A stretch of 7,381 nucleotides of DNA, from assembly GCA_965178525.1 (NCBI GenBank), contig CBCXVS010000338.1, positions 1 to 7,381 of the forward strand. Direction: 5' to 3'. This DNA is from CBCXVS01 sp965178525 (GTDB lineage: Bacteria > Tectomicrobia > Entotheonellia > Entotheonellales > Entotheonellaceae). The notes beneath the pieces were generated by a model. It did not search any database. It saw only the letters and a list, made by a program, of their open reading frames with translations, and had not been told where the DNA came from. This document shows positions 1 to 6,317 of the stretch, piece by piece; the stretch's first letter is position 1, and the number at the start of each line of letters is the position of its first letter. The position numbers were made by a program, and so were the translations under genes.

Positions 1-33
1 AAATGGACTTTTGAATTGGGCCAACCTGTTGAT

Positions 34-462
34 CTACTTAACCCTCCGCCTATTCTGCCAGGGGAACTTCGGACTAAAGAGCACGTCCGACGCCGGGACA
101 TGGGCAAACGCACGCGCCTCCAGTTCCAGCACCCAGCGCTCGCCGAAACGGCGACTGGCTTCCACGTTCACAAAGGTGGCCCGGGTATCGAGGTCAACGA
201 TGACACCGGCCAGGACGCTCGTGTCCTGGGTATCGTTTAAGGCGAGCCGTGTCCCGACGAAGAGATCGTTTTCAAACGGGGTGCGTGGGGCATCGTCACC
301 CTGGCCGTCGTACAGGTACTCGGTGAGCACGCCCAGATCCATCGCCGTTCCAAGTACGCTGAAAAAGGTATATTCAAACCCGGCCACCAAGGCGGCAAAG
401 CGCCGGCCGTGTCCCTCCCGGGTGATGACTTCCAATTTGCCGAGCAAACTGCCCGTGGTAAC
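34..462 (-). CDS. Outer-membrane barrel-like protein, C-terminal part (after in-frame TAG)
   Basis: This is the continuation, in the same frame, of the barrel-like gene that starts at 1227 and is cut by a TAG at 465-463. The first five codons after the TAG read VTTGS, followed by LGKLEVITREG, which joins smoothly to the upstream HQTSLDL. An initiation codon here would have to be the TTG at 447, with no convincing ribosome site, so I regard it as part of the upstream gene and not a gene of its own. The segment has alternating hydrophobic/polar stretches typical of beta strands: FAALVAGFEYTFF, DLGVLTEYLYD, NDLFVGTRLALND, SVLAGVIVDLD, TFVNVEASRRF and WVLELEARAF. It stops at a TAG at 36-34 after the basic stretch NRRRVK, which is an odd ending for an outer-membrane barrel because these usually finish on an aromatic residue. 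The true C-terminus may lie beyond this TAG or off the window. Confidence 0.65.
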   Translation of the reverse strand, partial: VTTGSLLGKLEVITREGHGRRFAALVAGFEYTFFSVLGTAMDLGVLTEYLYDGQGDDAPRTPFENDLFVGTRLALNDTQDTSVLAGVIVDLDTRATFVNVEASRRFGERWVLELEARAFAHVPASDVLFSPKFPWQNRRRVK

Positions 463-465
463 CTA
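463..465 (-). other. In-frame TAG interrupting the barrel-like gene
   Basis: On the minus strand the codons run CTG GAC CTC TAG GTT ACC ACG GGC. Downstream beta-strand-like sequence continues in the same frame. A CAG glutamine codon is the simplest ancestor. Confidence 0.85.
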
Positions 466-1227
466 GAGATCCAGACTCGTCTGGTGTATGACGTCATAAT
501 GGGGCGCCAGGACGGCGCGGCCAGCGTCATCCCGTCCCGGTCGCAACCGGGGTTCCCGGCTGGTCCCGGAGAAATGGGCCAAGCCAATGTCCCACACTCC
601 CAGGGTGTGCGTCCAGCGCACGGCAACGTCCGGATGCCAGACGCCCAGAGACGACTCAAAGACCGGCTGACTCGTATCCACAGGAAGGGCGCTGCGCAAG
701 CGCCCCCGGCGGCCTGGGAAGGTGCGTTCCCGAAACCGCGGCAGGACAAAGAAGGTCAACGTCCCCCACTCCTGCAGCAGCGACCATTTCACCATGGGTT
801 GTCCCAGCTTGTCCTCGCCGTCCGGGTCCTCGACCAGATCGGTCTGATTGATGATGTCCACCAGATGCCGCGATTCCGCCACGCCCCAAAACACTTTGCC
901 GACGCCAAACAACACATCCCATGAGGGGCCGGCATGCAGCCAGTGCAACTCGCGCACGTCGACATGGCGCCGGCGGCTGTCCTCATATTCGTATCGCGCG
1001 AAGAGGACGGCGGTCAGGCGATCCTTCTCCTCATTCCACGTGTAACGATATTCCGGCTGGATGAGCGCGGAAGCCAGGATGGGATGATCGGGTGGCTCGG
1101 GAAATATCGGACGATGGGCAAATCCTCGCAGATCAACCGCGACAAAGCCGGAAAGCTCTCCCGCCGCCTCGACCTGTATGGCCACCGCCAGCAGCAGAAG
1201 CAGTAGCATGCCCCCCCGCCGTCTCAT
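463..1227 (-). CDS. Outer-membrane barrel-like protein, N-terminal part (ends at in-frame TAG)
   Basis: This is the third gene of the leftward operon. ATG at 1227 lies 4 nt past the TAA of the LolA-like gene and gives a classic signal peptide: basic MRRRGG, a leucine run, then cleavage near VEA-AGELSG (about residue 22). A GTG at 1242 would add five residues in front of the basic region and is less likely. The mature protein is rich in aromatic, amphipathic strands (GFVAVDLRGF, PEYRYTW, TAVLFARYEYED, WDVLFGVGKVFWG). It carries the stretch WGVAESRHLVDIINQTDLVEDPDGEDKLGQPM at residues 114-145, which I recall from conserved hypothetical outer-membrane proteins encoded beside RND exporters. The frame meets a TAG at codon 255 and resumes without shift. 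With that codon read as sense the gene would be about 397 codons to 34. The most likely original residue is glutamine (CAG, one transition away). The likely role is an outer-membrane partner of the RND/LolA-like pair; this is inferred from context and no named family was confirmed. Confidence 0.7.
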   Translation of the reverse strand: MRRRGGMLLLLLLAVAIQVEAAGELSGFVAVDLRGFAHRPIFPEPPDHPILASALIQPEYRYTWNEEKDRLTAVLFARYEYEDSRRRHVDVRELHWLHAGPSWDVLFGVGKVFWGVAESRHLVDIINQTDLVEDPDGEDKLGQPMVKWSLLQEWGTLTFFVLPRFRERTFPGRRGRLRSALPVDTSQPVFESSLGVWHPDVAVRWTHTLGVWDIGLAHFSGTSREPRLRPGRDDAGRAVLAPHYDVIHQTSLDL

Positions 1228-1231
1228 GGCG

Positions 1232-2050
1232 TTACCGCACACGTTTGAGCATCGCCGGCGTAAAATCTCGGTCTTTCATCCCGGTGCGAAAACGGTAATC
1301 GCGAAAGGCGAGCTGGGTGCTTTTCCCCGTCTGATGATTCTCCATATCTAAGGTCAAGGCGCGCCAACACGTGTCGAGATACTGCGGATAGTTGGAGAGG
1401 CGCAGCGTCTTGAGCAGGGCGTCTTTGCGATCGTAAAATTCCACTTTTTGGACGCGGTACTCGGCCTGATCGATCCAGGTAATTTGGCGTGTGTATCCCG
1501 AGTGTTTGTACACCGGATACCGCGCCACTACAAAGCACATGAGATCGCCACACGGCTCGTCACGCAGATAGCGGTAGGTATATTTGGCGACTTCTTGCGA
1601 CGCCATATCCTCATAGGCAAACTCACTGCCCACGAACGGTCCGGATTTATTGACCGAGGAGATGCGCTTCACCCGTTTGAGCGCGGGCAGGTAGAGCCAT
1701 TGGTCATCCGGCTTGGCCACGTGCGTATGGGTGAGCAGCGCCGTGCCTTTGACGTCGCGTGGTTGCTCGAAAATGACGAACCCCTTGTCGCCATCGCTGT
1801 CGTCCGGGACTTCTTTCGTCCGAATGACCAGCGCTCGTGTACTCGTCTGGCCACGCGCATTGCGGAGAATCATGTGTAAGTTGACAACCGTGTCCTCAAA
1901 CCCCAGATCCCGGCGGTCCGCTTCCTGGGCAATGGCCAAGCCTTTAGCTTCCGGACTCTCCGCGGAGACGGCAAGCGGTAGCAGACACAGCGCCAGCCCG
2001 GCCAGGGCGTGGCAGACGATTACAGTTAGGCAGAGAAAACGTTTAGGCAT
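1232..2050 (-). CDS. Periplasmic LolA-like outer membrane lipoprotein-sorting protein
   Basis: An intact protein of 272 residues and the second gene of the leftward operon. The start is ATG 2050: GAGGAG lies 7 nt upstream, and the next residues MPKRFLCLTVIVC...LAVSA-ES form a good signal peptide cleaved near residue 30. An in-frame ATG at 2083 would spoil the signal peptide and is rejected. The mature part resembles the LolA-like 'outer membrane lipoprotein-sorting protein' family (COG2834/PF17131 type). It shows NLHMILRNARGQ near residues 57-68, the hallmark DDQWLYLPALKRVKRIS at 115-131, and FVGSEFAYEDM at 139-149. This fold is a half-barrel that shields lipid chains in the periplasm. The gene overlaps the RND exporter's stop by 8 nt and is followed 4 nt later by the barrel-like gene, so the three are surely co-transcribed and probably translationally coupled. 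I infer a carrier role between the inner-membrane pump and the outer membrane. The substrate cannot be read from the sequence. It ends in TAA and has no lesion. Confidence 0.88.
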   Translation of the reverse strand: MPKRFLCLTVIVCHALAGLALCLLPLAVSAESPEAKGLAIAQEADRRDLGFEDTVVNLHMILRNARGQTSTRALVIRTKEVPDDSDGDKGFVIFEQPRDVKGTALLTHTHVAKPDDQWLYLPALKRVKRISSVNKSGPFVGSEFAYEDMASQEVAKYTYRYLRDEPCGDLMCFVVARYPVYKHSGYTRQITWIDQAEYRVQKVEFYDRKDALLKTLRLSNYPQYLDTCWRALTLDMENHQTGKSTQLAFRDYRFRTGMKDRDFTPAMLKRVR

Positions 2051-3536
2051 TGGGATGCTCCTCTGACGCAAGAGACGGGGCATGCGTTTTCGCTTCGAGC
2101 CAAACCAGGAGGGCGGGCAAGGTCAAGAGATCGGCGAGTAAGGCGCAGGCAATGGTGATGGCGGTGAGTTTGCCCATGCCCGCGTTGATCTGAAACGACG
2201 ATTGGGCGAGCACGAGAAAGCCAACCATCAGGATAATGGAGGTGACCACGAGCGCGGCGCCAACCGAGGAAAAGGCATAGCGCACCGCATCTTCAGCCGG
2301 TAAGCCGTGTTCGCGCCGCGCGCGCAGGTATTTACTCAAGAAATGCACGGTATCGTCCACGACAATACCCAGGGTCATGCCCATGACGACCGACAAGCCG
2401 AGATTGATCTGGCCCACCACGATACCCCAGACGCCAAAGGCCAAGATACCCGGCGCGAGGTTGGGGAGCAGGCTGATCGCGCCATATTTCAGGCTGCGCA
2501 GCGCCACGATCAACAGAGCCGAAATGAGGACGAGCGCGACCGTCGTGCCGCGCAGCATGCTCTTGATGTTCCGTTCCGAGATGTGGGCGAACATGACCGT
2601 GGGGCTGGTCCCATGGGTGAACATCGAGGCCGGCGCATGGTCGCGTAACCACGCCTCGGACCGCGCCGCCATCTCCCGGAGTTCCCGCGCCGTGACGCTG
2701 GTCAGCGTCGCGATCAACCGCGTGGCCGACTTGTCGATGGTGATCTGGTTGTTCAGATCGAGGCCGTACGGCAACGACATCTCATACAGGAGGAGGTACT
2801 GCGCCGCTAGCTGCCGCTCGTCGGGAAGACGATACCAGTCGGCGGCATCGCCGTGCAAGCTCTTGTTCAAGCGCTTCATGGTATCGCTCAGGGTGTTGAC
2901 GTGTACCACGCCGGGCTGGGCGCGATACCACTCGGTAAACGCCTCCAGCATAGCCAGATAGGCGGGCTCACTGATGCCACCGCTGTCTTCCGCACCCAGG
3001 GAATACTCGATTTGGTAAATCCCGCTCAGATTGTCCATGGCAAAATCGGTGTCGGTGCGAAACGCCATGGTTTTATCGAAATAATTCACGAATTGATCGT
3101 TCAACTCGTTGCGCGGAATCCACAGCGCCAGCGCCAGCACAACCGGGGCCGACACCCACAGCAGGACGCGATGCCGCCGCACGACAAACTCACCCAAGCG
3201 GTCAATCACCGCCCATGAGGCGGTGCCGCGAGACTTGACCCGCACGGGAAGCAGACTCATGAGCGCCGGCAGAAAGAGCACGGAATGCACAAAAGCCAGC
3301 CCCACGCCGGTGGCGGTCATGTTGCCCAGGTGCCGGAAGGGCGGCGCATCACTAAAATTCATGCTCAAGAAGCCAATGGCGGTGGTCAGGCTGGTGAGGA
3401 ACACCGGCTGCATGTTGAGACGCAAACTTTCCACGAGCGCGTCATGTTTCCCGCGCCCCTGCCGCATCTCACGCAACATGATCACCAGGATATGGACGCT
3501 ATCGGCCACGGCAAGGGTCATGATCATGGTCGGCGC
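2043..3536 (-). CDS. RND/MMPL-family exporter, C-terminal part (after in-frame TAG)
   Basis: This is the larger remaining portion of the exporter that begins at 4391, in the same frame after the TAG at 3539-3537. The first in-frame ATG is at 3527, but no ribosome site supports a real start there. Numbered on the whole gene (783 codons including the TAG and the TAA), it begins with membrane segment 4, APTMIMTLAVADSVHIL, with the family's Asp at 297 and His at 300. Segments 5 and 6 follow (about 329-344 and 363-383), segment 7 (about 409-425), and a second periplasmic domain of nearly 190 residues. Segments 8 to 12 close the protein. Segment 10 carries GIVVDDTVHFL, with the paired Asp 679/680 expected for proton relay in RND pumps. 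The two-times-six segment layout and total length of about 780 match the COG1033 'predicted exporter' group, which includes hopanoid and lipid transporters. If expressed alone, this part would lack segments 1-3 and the first periplasmic domain, so it would probably be inactive. Confidence 0.8.
   Translation of the reverse strand, partial: APTMIMTLAVADSVHILVIMLREMRQGRGKHDALVESLRLNMQPVFLTSLTTAIGFLSMNFSDAPPFRHLGNMTATGVGLAFVHSVLFLPALMSLLPVRVKSRGTASWAVIDRLGEFVVRRHRVLLWVSAPVVLALALWIPRNELNDQFVNYFDKTMAFRTDTDFAMDNLSGIYQIEYSLGAEDSGGISEPAYLAMLEAFTEWYRAQPGVVHVNTLSDTMKRLNKSLHGDAADWYRLPDERQLAAQYLLLYEMSLPYGLDLNNQITIDKSATRLIATLTSVTARELREMAARSEAWLRDHAPASMFTHGTSPTVMFAHISERNIKSMLRGTTVALVLISALLIVALRSLKYGAISLLPNLAPGILAFGVWGIVVGQINLGLSVVMGMTLGIVVDDTVHFLSKYLRARREHGLPAEDAVRYAFSSVGAALVVTSIILMVGFLVLAQSSFQINAGMGKLTAITIACALLADLLTLPALLVWLEAKTHAPSLASEEHPNA
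2058..2063 (-). promoter_or_regulatory. Ribosome binding site of the LolA-like gene
   Basis: GAGGAG on the minus strand, 7 nt before ATG 2050 and inside the last codons of the RND gene. It fixes the start of the LolA-like gene at 2050 and implies coupling to translation of the exporter. Confidence 0.7.
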
Positions 3537-3539
3537 CTA
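3537..3539 (-). other. In-frame TAG interrupting the RND exporter gene
   Basis: Reading the minus strand, codons run TCG GCG TAG GCG CCG ACC ATG ATC. Both sides belong to the same frame and the same protein, with no insertion or shift. The stop falls at the periplasmic mouth of membrane segment 4, three residues before conserved hydrophobic sequence. Confidence 0.9.
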
Positions 3540-4391
3540 CGCCGATGGCCCCGTCAAGCTCAGCCCCGACCACCCGGAGAGCCCCATCGCGCCCGCCGCC
3601 GAGAAGCCAATCACCAGCAACGTCGCCACCGTGTCACTAATCGAGCGCAAGAGCGCAAACATGATGATCAACATGGCCAGGTACATCAGGGGCAGCAGTT
3701 GGCTCATATCCCGGCGCGAGGATTCGGAAAAGGCATTGTTCAACATGGTGACGCCGGTCAGATAGATCGCCACACCGGGATGGGCGTCCCGAATCGCCGC
3801 CGCCAGTTGCCGGGCTTTGGCGGCAGCGTTGGTCACTTCCGCTAGGTCTTTGCCCGGCAGTTGCAGGGTCACGTTGATGCCGGTCACATGCGTTGAGGGG
3901 GAGATCAGGCGTTTGAATAAGACGGGCTCACGCAGGGCGATTTGCCGGGTTTCGGTCAATGCTTCCGGCGACTGGGTTAACGCCTCCGTGACCAAGTCGG
4001 CGACGATGAGGTCATCCTCATCAGCCCGCGTATGCTGGAAATTGGTCACCGAATCGACGCGCATGGCGTAGGGGAGTTTCCAGGCCTCCCGGGTAAGGTG
4101 TTCGACGGCATCGAGGGTCGGCCCGGTAAAGACCTGACCGTCCGTGGGCGCCAGCACGAAGAGGATATTATCGTTTTTGGTGTAGATATCCTGCAGGGCT
4201 TCAAACGTCGTCAGTTGCGGATTGTCTTGGCTAAAGAAGGCGCGATAGTTGGTCGAGAATGTCAGGAATCCCGCCCCTCTGGCCGCCAGGATCGTGGCCA
4301 AAACGGTGATGATGAGGATGGGCCAACGCCACCGTAAGACCCACCATGCATACGCCTCCACGACTTGATCCATCGTCCGGTGTCGTTCCAT
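3537..4391 (-). CDS. RND/MMPL-family exporter, N-terminal part (ends at in-frame TAG)
   Basis: First gene of the leftward operon: an inner-membrane proton-driven exporter of the RND superfamily, MMPL/COG1033 branch. ATG 4391 is chosen because GAGAGGA lies 9 nt upstream; the in-frame ATG at 4409 has no such site. Residues 23-44 form membrane segment 1. They are followed by the family-typical NYRAFFSQDNPQLTTFEALQ (48-67) and a periplasmic domain to about residue 228, then segments 2 (about 232-249) and 3 (about 254-276). The frame stops at TAG, codon 285, in the sequence GPSA-stop-APTMIM. Related exporters, as I remember them, read PSASAP here, so the lost residue is probably serine (TCG, one change away). 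The remaining 498 codons continue in the same frame to 2043. As given, the product would be a three-segment stub without the proton-relay aspartates. Apart from the stop nothing looks eroded, so error or recent mutation are the main explanations. Confidence 0.8.
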   Translation of the reverse strand: MERHRTMDQVVEAYAWWVLRWRWPILIITVLATILAARGAGFLTFSTNYRAFFSQDNPQLTTFEALQDIYTKNDNILFVLAPTDGQVFTGPTLDAVEHLTREAWKLPYAMRVDSVTNFQHTRADEDDLIVADLVTEALTQSPEALTETRQIALREPVLFKRLISPSTHVTGINVTLQLPGKDLAEVTNAAAKARQLAAAIRDAHPGVAIYLTGVTMLNNAFSESSRRDMSQLLPLMYLAMLIIMFALLRSISDTVATLLVIGFSAAGAMGLSGWSGLSLTGPSA

Positions 4392-4400
4392 GACTGACGA

Positions 4401-4407
4401 TCCTCTC
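4401..4407 (-). promoter_or_regulatory. Ribosome binding site of the RND exporter gene
   Basis: GAGAGGA on the minus strand, 9 nt before ATG 4391. It decides for this start over the in-frame ATG at 4409, which lies immediately before this site and has no site of its own. Confidence 0.6.
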
Positions 4408-4474
4408 ATAGCACAAAGTCCGTTTTGTTCCCAGCGTGTCGCACCGCGTTTCCCGTGAGGGCATCTCGAACACG

Positions 4475-4503
4475 ATTATGGCAGGGTGCTGGTCTTCCGA
4501 CAA
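4475..4503 (-). promoter_or_regulatory. Candidate sigma-70 type promoter for the leftward operon
   Basis: On the minus strand TTGTCG (4503-4498, four of six to consensus) and CATAAT (4480-4475, five of six) are separated by 17 nt. Transcription would begin near 4468, leaving a leader of roughly 75 nt before the RND start. It is a match by eye only, and the bacterium's promoter preferences are unknown. Confidence 0.35.
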
Positions 4504-4522
4504 CCGCACCGGATGATTTGAG

Positions 4523-4548
4523 AAAAAGCCCTTGATTCGTCAAGCGCT
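4523..4548 (-). terminator. Possible intrinsic terminator-like hairpin facing left
   Basis: CTTGA-TTCG-TCAAG (4531-4544) is a perfect 5-bp inverted repeat with a four-base loop. It extends past one mismatch by three more pairs (4527-4529 with 4546-4548). Read on the minus strand the stem runs into TTTTT followed by CTC, the layout of a rho-independent terminator. No leftward gene precedes it in the window, so it may simply block stray transcription from the importer side. It could also be an operator, since it overlaps the candidate rightward -35 box. Confidence 0.35.
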
Positions 4549-4560
4549 CTTTGATAGATA
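4532..4560 (+). promoter_or_regulatory. Candidate weak promoter for the ABC importer genes
   Basis: TTGATT (4532-4537, four of six) and TAGATA (4555-4560, three of six) lie 17 nt apart on the plus strand. Transcription would start near 4567, about 80 nt before the binding-protein gene. The -35 element lies within a perfect short inverted repeat, so a bound protein or structure there could affect it. The -10 match is poor. Confidence 0.25.
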
Positions 4561-4633
4561 GGATCATCCCATGCGGGTATAGGTATCATGGCAGGGCGAG
4601 TATCCGAACATTGCAACCGAGGTATACGAGAAT

Positions 4634-4640
4634 AAGGAGA
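4634..4640 (+). promoter_or_regulatory. Ribosome binding site of the solute-binding protein gene
   Basis: AAGGAGA lies 7 nt before ATG 4648 and only 4 nt before the adjoining in-frame GTG at 4645. The spacing favours ATG 4648 as the start. Confidence 0.7.
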
Positions 4641-4647
4641 CGCCGTG

Positions 4648-5373
4648 ATGAGACGTTGGCCGATAGGTACGCTCCAGATTTGGCTCGCGATCGTGTGTGT
4701 GTGGTTTCTGACGTTATCGATGGTGCCGCCACATGCTGTGGCGCAACCGCCTCCGGCTTCGGTGAACAAGTTGACCATCGCCATGGATGGATGGGGCGGC
4801 GACTTGCTCGACCCGTGGGAGTATTCACACCCGACGTTCTTCCAAAGCTATCTCAACATGCGCCTAGGAACCCGTGATGAAAACATGAAGGTGCAGCCGT
4901 TCATGGCCCTCGAATGGTCCCAGACGGAGGACGGTATTGACATCAAGCTCAATCCCAAAGCCATGTGCCAGAACGGCGAGAAGGTTGACGCCGAGACGAT
5001 CAAGACCAATCTGCAGGCGCTGTTGGGGCAAATTGAGGGATTCAAAGGCAGTTTTGTGGCCGGAAGATTCAGGAAAGCGCCGAGGCGATCGAGGTCCGGG
5101 GCGATCATCATCTGTTTATCAAAACCAAGATTCCCGATCCCGGTATTCTCCTCATCTTGGGCGGCTACAACTACCATTCGATGTGGTTCGGGCCCGCCGA
5201 GTACTTACAGAAAGTCGGGCATAAGGGATATGTCGCCAAGCCCATTGACTGCGGCCCCTACGCCATCAAGGAGTACCACCCGGGCGACCGTCTCGTCTTG
5301 CAGCGGTGGGATGAATTCTGGGGCGACTTTCCCTACATGCGTCCCCCCCAGCACAAGATCATGGAGTGGCTGA
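4648..5373 (+). CDS. Family 5 ABC solute-binding protein, N-terminal part (frameshifted)
   Basis: Start of a periplasmic binding protein of the peptide/nickel (SBP_bac_5, DppA/OppA-like) family. ATG 4648 follows AAGGAGA by 7 nt. A signal peptide spans about residues 1-33 (MRRWPIGTLQIW...HAVAQ). There is no lipobox cysteine, so the protein would be soluble in the periplasm. The family fold is visible in KLTIAMDGWGGDLLDPWEYS, KVQPFMALEWSQTEDGIDIKLNP and the FxNGEKVDAETIKTNL-like stretch near residues 107-123. Homologous sequence ends at Gly139 (codon 5062-5064). From there this frame reads RFRKAPRRSRS, a basic out-of-frame run with no family character, until a stop at 5371-5373. The proper continuation is in the frame beginning AAG at 5064, so one base is missing. 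Restoring it would give a gene of 557 codons, a normal size for the family. Confidence 0.75.
   Translation: MRRWPIGTLQIWLAIVCVWFLTLSMVPPHAVAQPPPASVNKLTIAMDGWGGDLLDPWEYSHPTFFQSYLNMRLGTRDENMKVQPFMALEWSQTEDGIDIKLNPKAMCQNGEKVDAETIKTNLQALLGQIEGFKGSFVAGRFRKAPRRSRSGAIIICLSKPRFPIPVFSSSWAATTTIRCGSGPPSTYRKSGIRDMSPSPLTAAPTPSRSTTRATVSSCSGGMNSGATFPTCVPPSTRSWSG
5062..5066 (+). other. Single-base deletion frameshift in the binding-protein gene
   Basis: The upstream frame reads GTG GCC GGA then AGA; the downstream family frame reads AAG ATT CAG from 5064. One base absent between GG and AAG (for example GGA AAG or GGG AAG reduced to GGAAG) explains it. There is no long homopolymer and no slippery heptamer. 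Confidence 0.8.
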
Positions 5374-6317
5374 AGATCCCCGATGAGACGGCGCGTTTTA
5401 CCCTGCTCACGAGCGGGCAGGCGGACATGGCGCTCAACCTCCCCTATCCCATTGCCAAAAACTTGCCGCGCTCCGAGGACGGGCAACGCGGGATCAACCC
5501 CAAAAAGGGGCCGCTGTGGACGCAGATCCTGAAAGCCAACGGCAAGATGCAGGTGGCCTTTGATCTGGAGATGGCGCTCAAGGAAGGCAAGGCCGATCCG
5601 GCCAAATGGGGCAACGATCCGACGTTGAAACCCAAAGTGCGCGAGGCGCTGATGTTGGCCATTGACCGAGATGCCATTCGGGCCACGGGGCACGGCTTTC
5701 TCCTCCGCAGTGAGTCCATCTACAGCATGGGGTCCTTTGGCTGGCGACGGGAGCAAGCCGAGAAGCCTCAGCCCTATGATCCGGAAAAAGCCAAGAAGCT
5801 GCTTGCCGAAGCCGGCTACCCCAACGGCTTTGATACCACCATGCACTTTGCGGAATTTCCCGGTAGACCGAATCAGCGTGAGGCCACCGATATTATCGCC
5901 AGTAATTGGAAGGCCATTGGGGTCAACGTCAAGGTCATCGAGCACGATCCCTTCAAGTACTATGCGGAACAGGATGCCGGCAAACGGGCTTATCTGCCAA
6001 TCAACGAGTGGACCTGGGGCCGCCAGGAAAATGGCATCCTGTTGGCGCAACTCGCCTACTCGTCTTCGGGGTTCCGGTCGCTGTATAACGATAAGACCGA
6101 TGCACTGGTGGCGGAGCTGTCCAAGACCTTGGATGAGGCCAAGCAGCTCGAGCTGCTTGCCAAGATCGAAGACGAGGTGCTCCGCAATAACTGGATCATT
6201 CCGCTGTTCGATGCCAGTGCCGTGTACGGCTATACCGACCGGGTGCAGGCCCATCCCATGCCCGAGTTCGGCGCCCATTTCCTCGACTTGCAGCGTATCG
6301 TCGTGAGTGGTAATTAG
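5064..6317 (+). CDS. Family 5 ABC solute-binding protein, C-terminal part
   Basis: Continuation of the binding protein after the lost base: KIQESAEAIEVRGDHHLFIKTKIPDPGILLILGGYNYHSMWFGP follows directly from Gly139 of the first part. The first in-frame ATG is at 5157, but homologous sequence begins well before it, so it is not a real start. Family marks include PYAIKEYHPGDRLVLQRWDEFWGD (the usual GPY...YWG-type region), VREALMLAIDRDAIRATGHG, and YDPEKAKKLLAEAGYPNGFD followed by ATDIIASNWKAIGVNVKV. All are typical of DppA/OppA-like proteins that bind peptides or other small solutes and hand them to the membrane permeases. The ligand cannot be told from sequence. It ends in TAG (6315-6317) at the expected C-terminus, 57 nt before the permease gene. 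As given, the separate C-terminal product lacks a signal peptide and could not reach the periplasm. Confidence 0.82.
   Translation, partial: KIQESAEAIEVRGDHHLFIKTKIPDPGILLILGGYNYHSMWFGPAEYLQKVGHKGYVAKPIDCGPYAIKEYHPGDRLVLQRWDEFWGDFPYMRPPQHKIMEWLKIPDETARFTLLTSGQADMALNLPYPIAKNLPRSEDGQRGINPKKGPLWTQILKANGKMQVAFDLEMALKEGKADPAKWGNDPTLKPKVREALMLAIDRDAIRATGHGFLLRSESIYSMGSFGWRREQAEKPQPYDPEKAKKLLAEAGYPNGFDTTMHFAEFPGRPNQREATDIIASNWKAIGVNVKVIEHDPFKYYAEQDAGKRAYLPINEWTWGRQENGILLAQLAYSSSGFRSLYNDKTDALVAELSKTLDEAKQLELLAKIEDEVLRNNWIIPLFDASAVYGYTDRVQAHPMPEFGAHFLDLQRIVVSGN

Noticed and set aside
237..924. Other long open frames overlapping the barrel-like gene on both strands
   Set aside because: They overlap the frame with signal peptide and strand pattern, are Arg/Pro/Ala-rich, and have no plausible starts.
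3537..3539. Pyrrolysine at the RND amber codon
   Set aside because: Pyrrolysine is known mainly from methylamine methyltransferases. Nothing in the window suggests that machinery, and the position is normally a small residue.
3285..3845. Plus-strand open frame opposite the RND gene, rich in His, Arg and Gln
   Set aside because: The composition is typical of an antisense shadow, and it runs across the RND coding sequence without a ribosome site.
4410..4640. Small genes or an RNA gene in the divergent intergenic region
   Set aside because: Short open frames here lack ribosome sites and homology, and I see no tRNA or riboswitch pattern. Only promoter-like elements and one hairpin are supported.
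5056..5070. Programmed ribosomal frameshift in the binding-protein gene
   Set aside because: There is no slippery heptamer or evident downstream pseudoknot, and binding proteins of this family are not known to need one.
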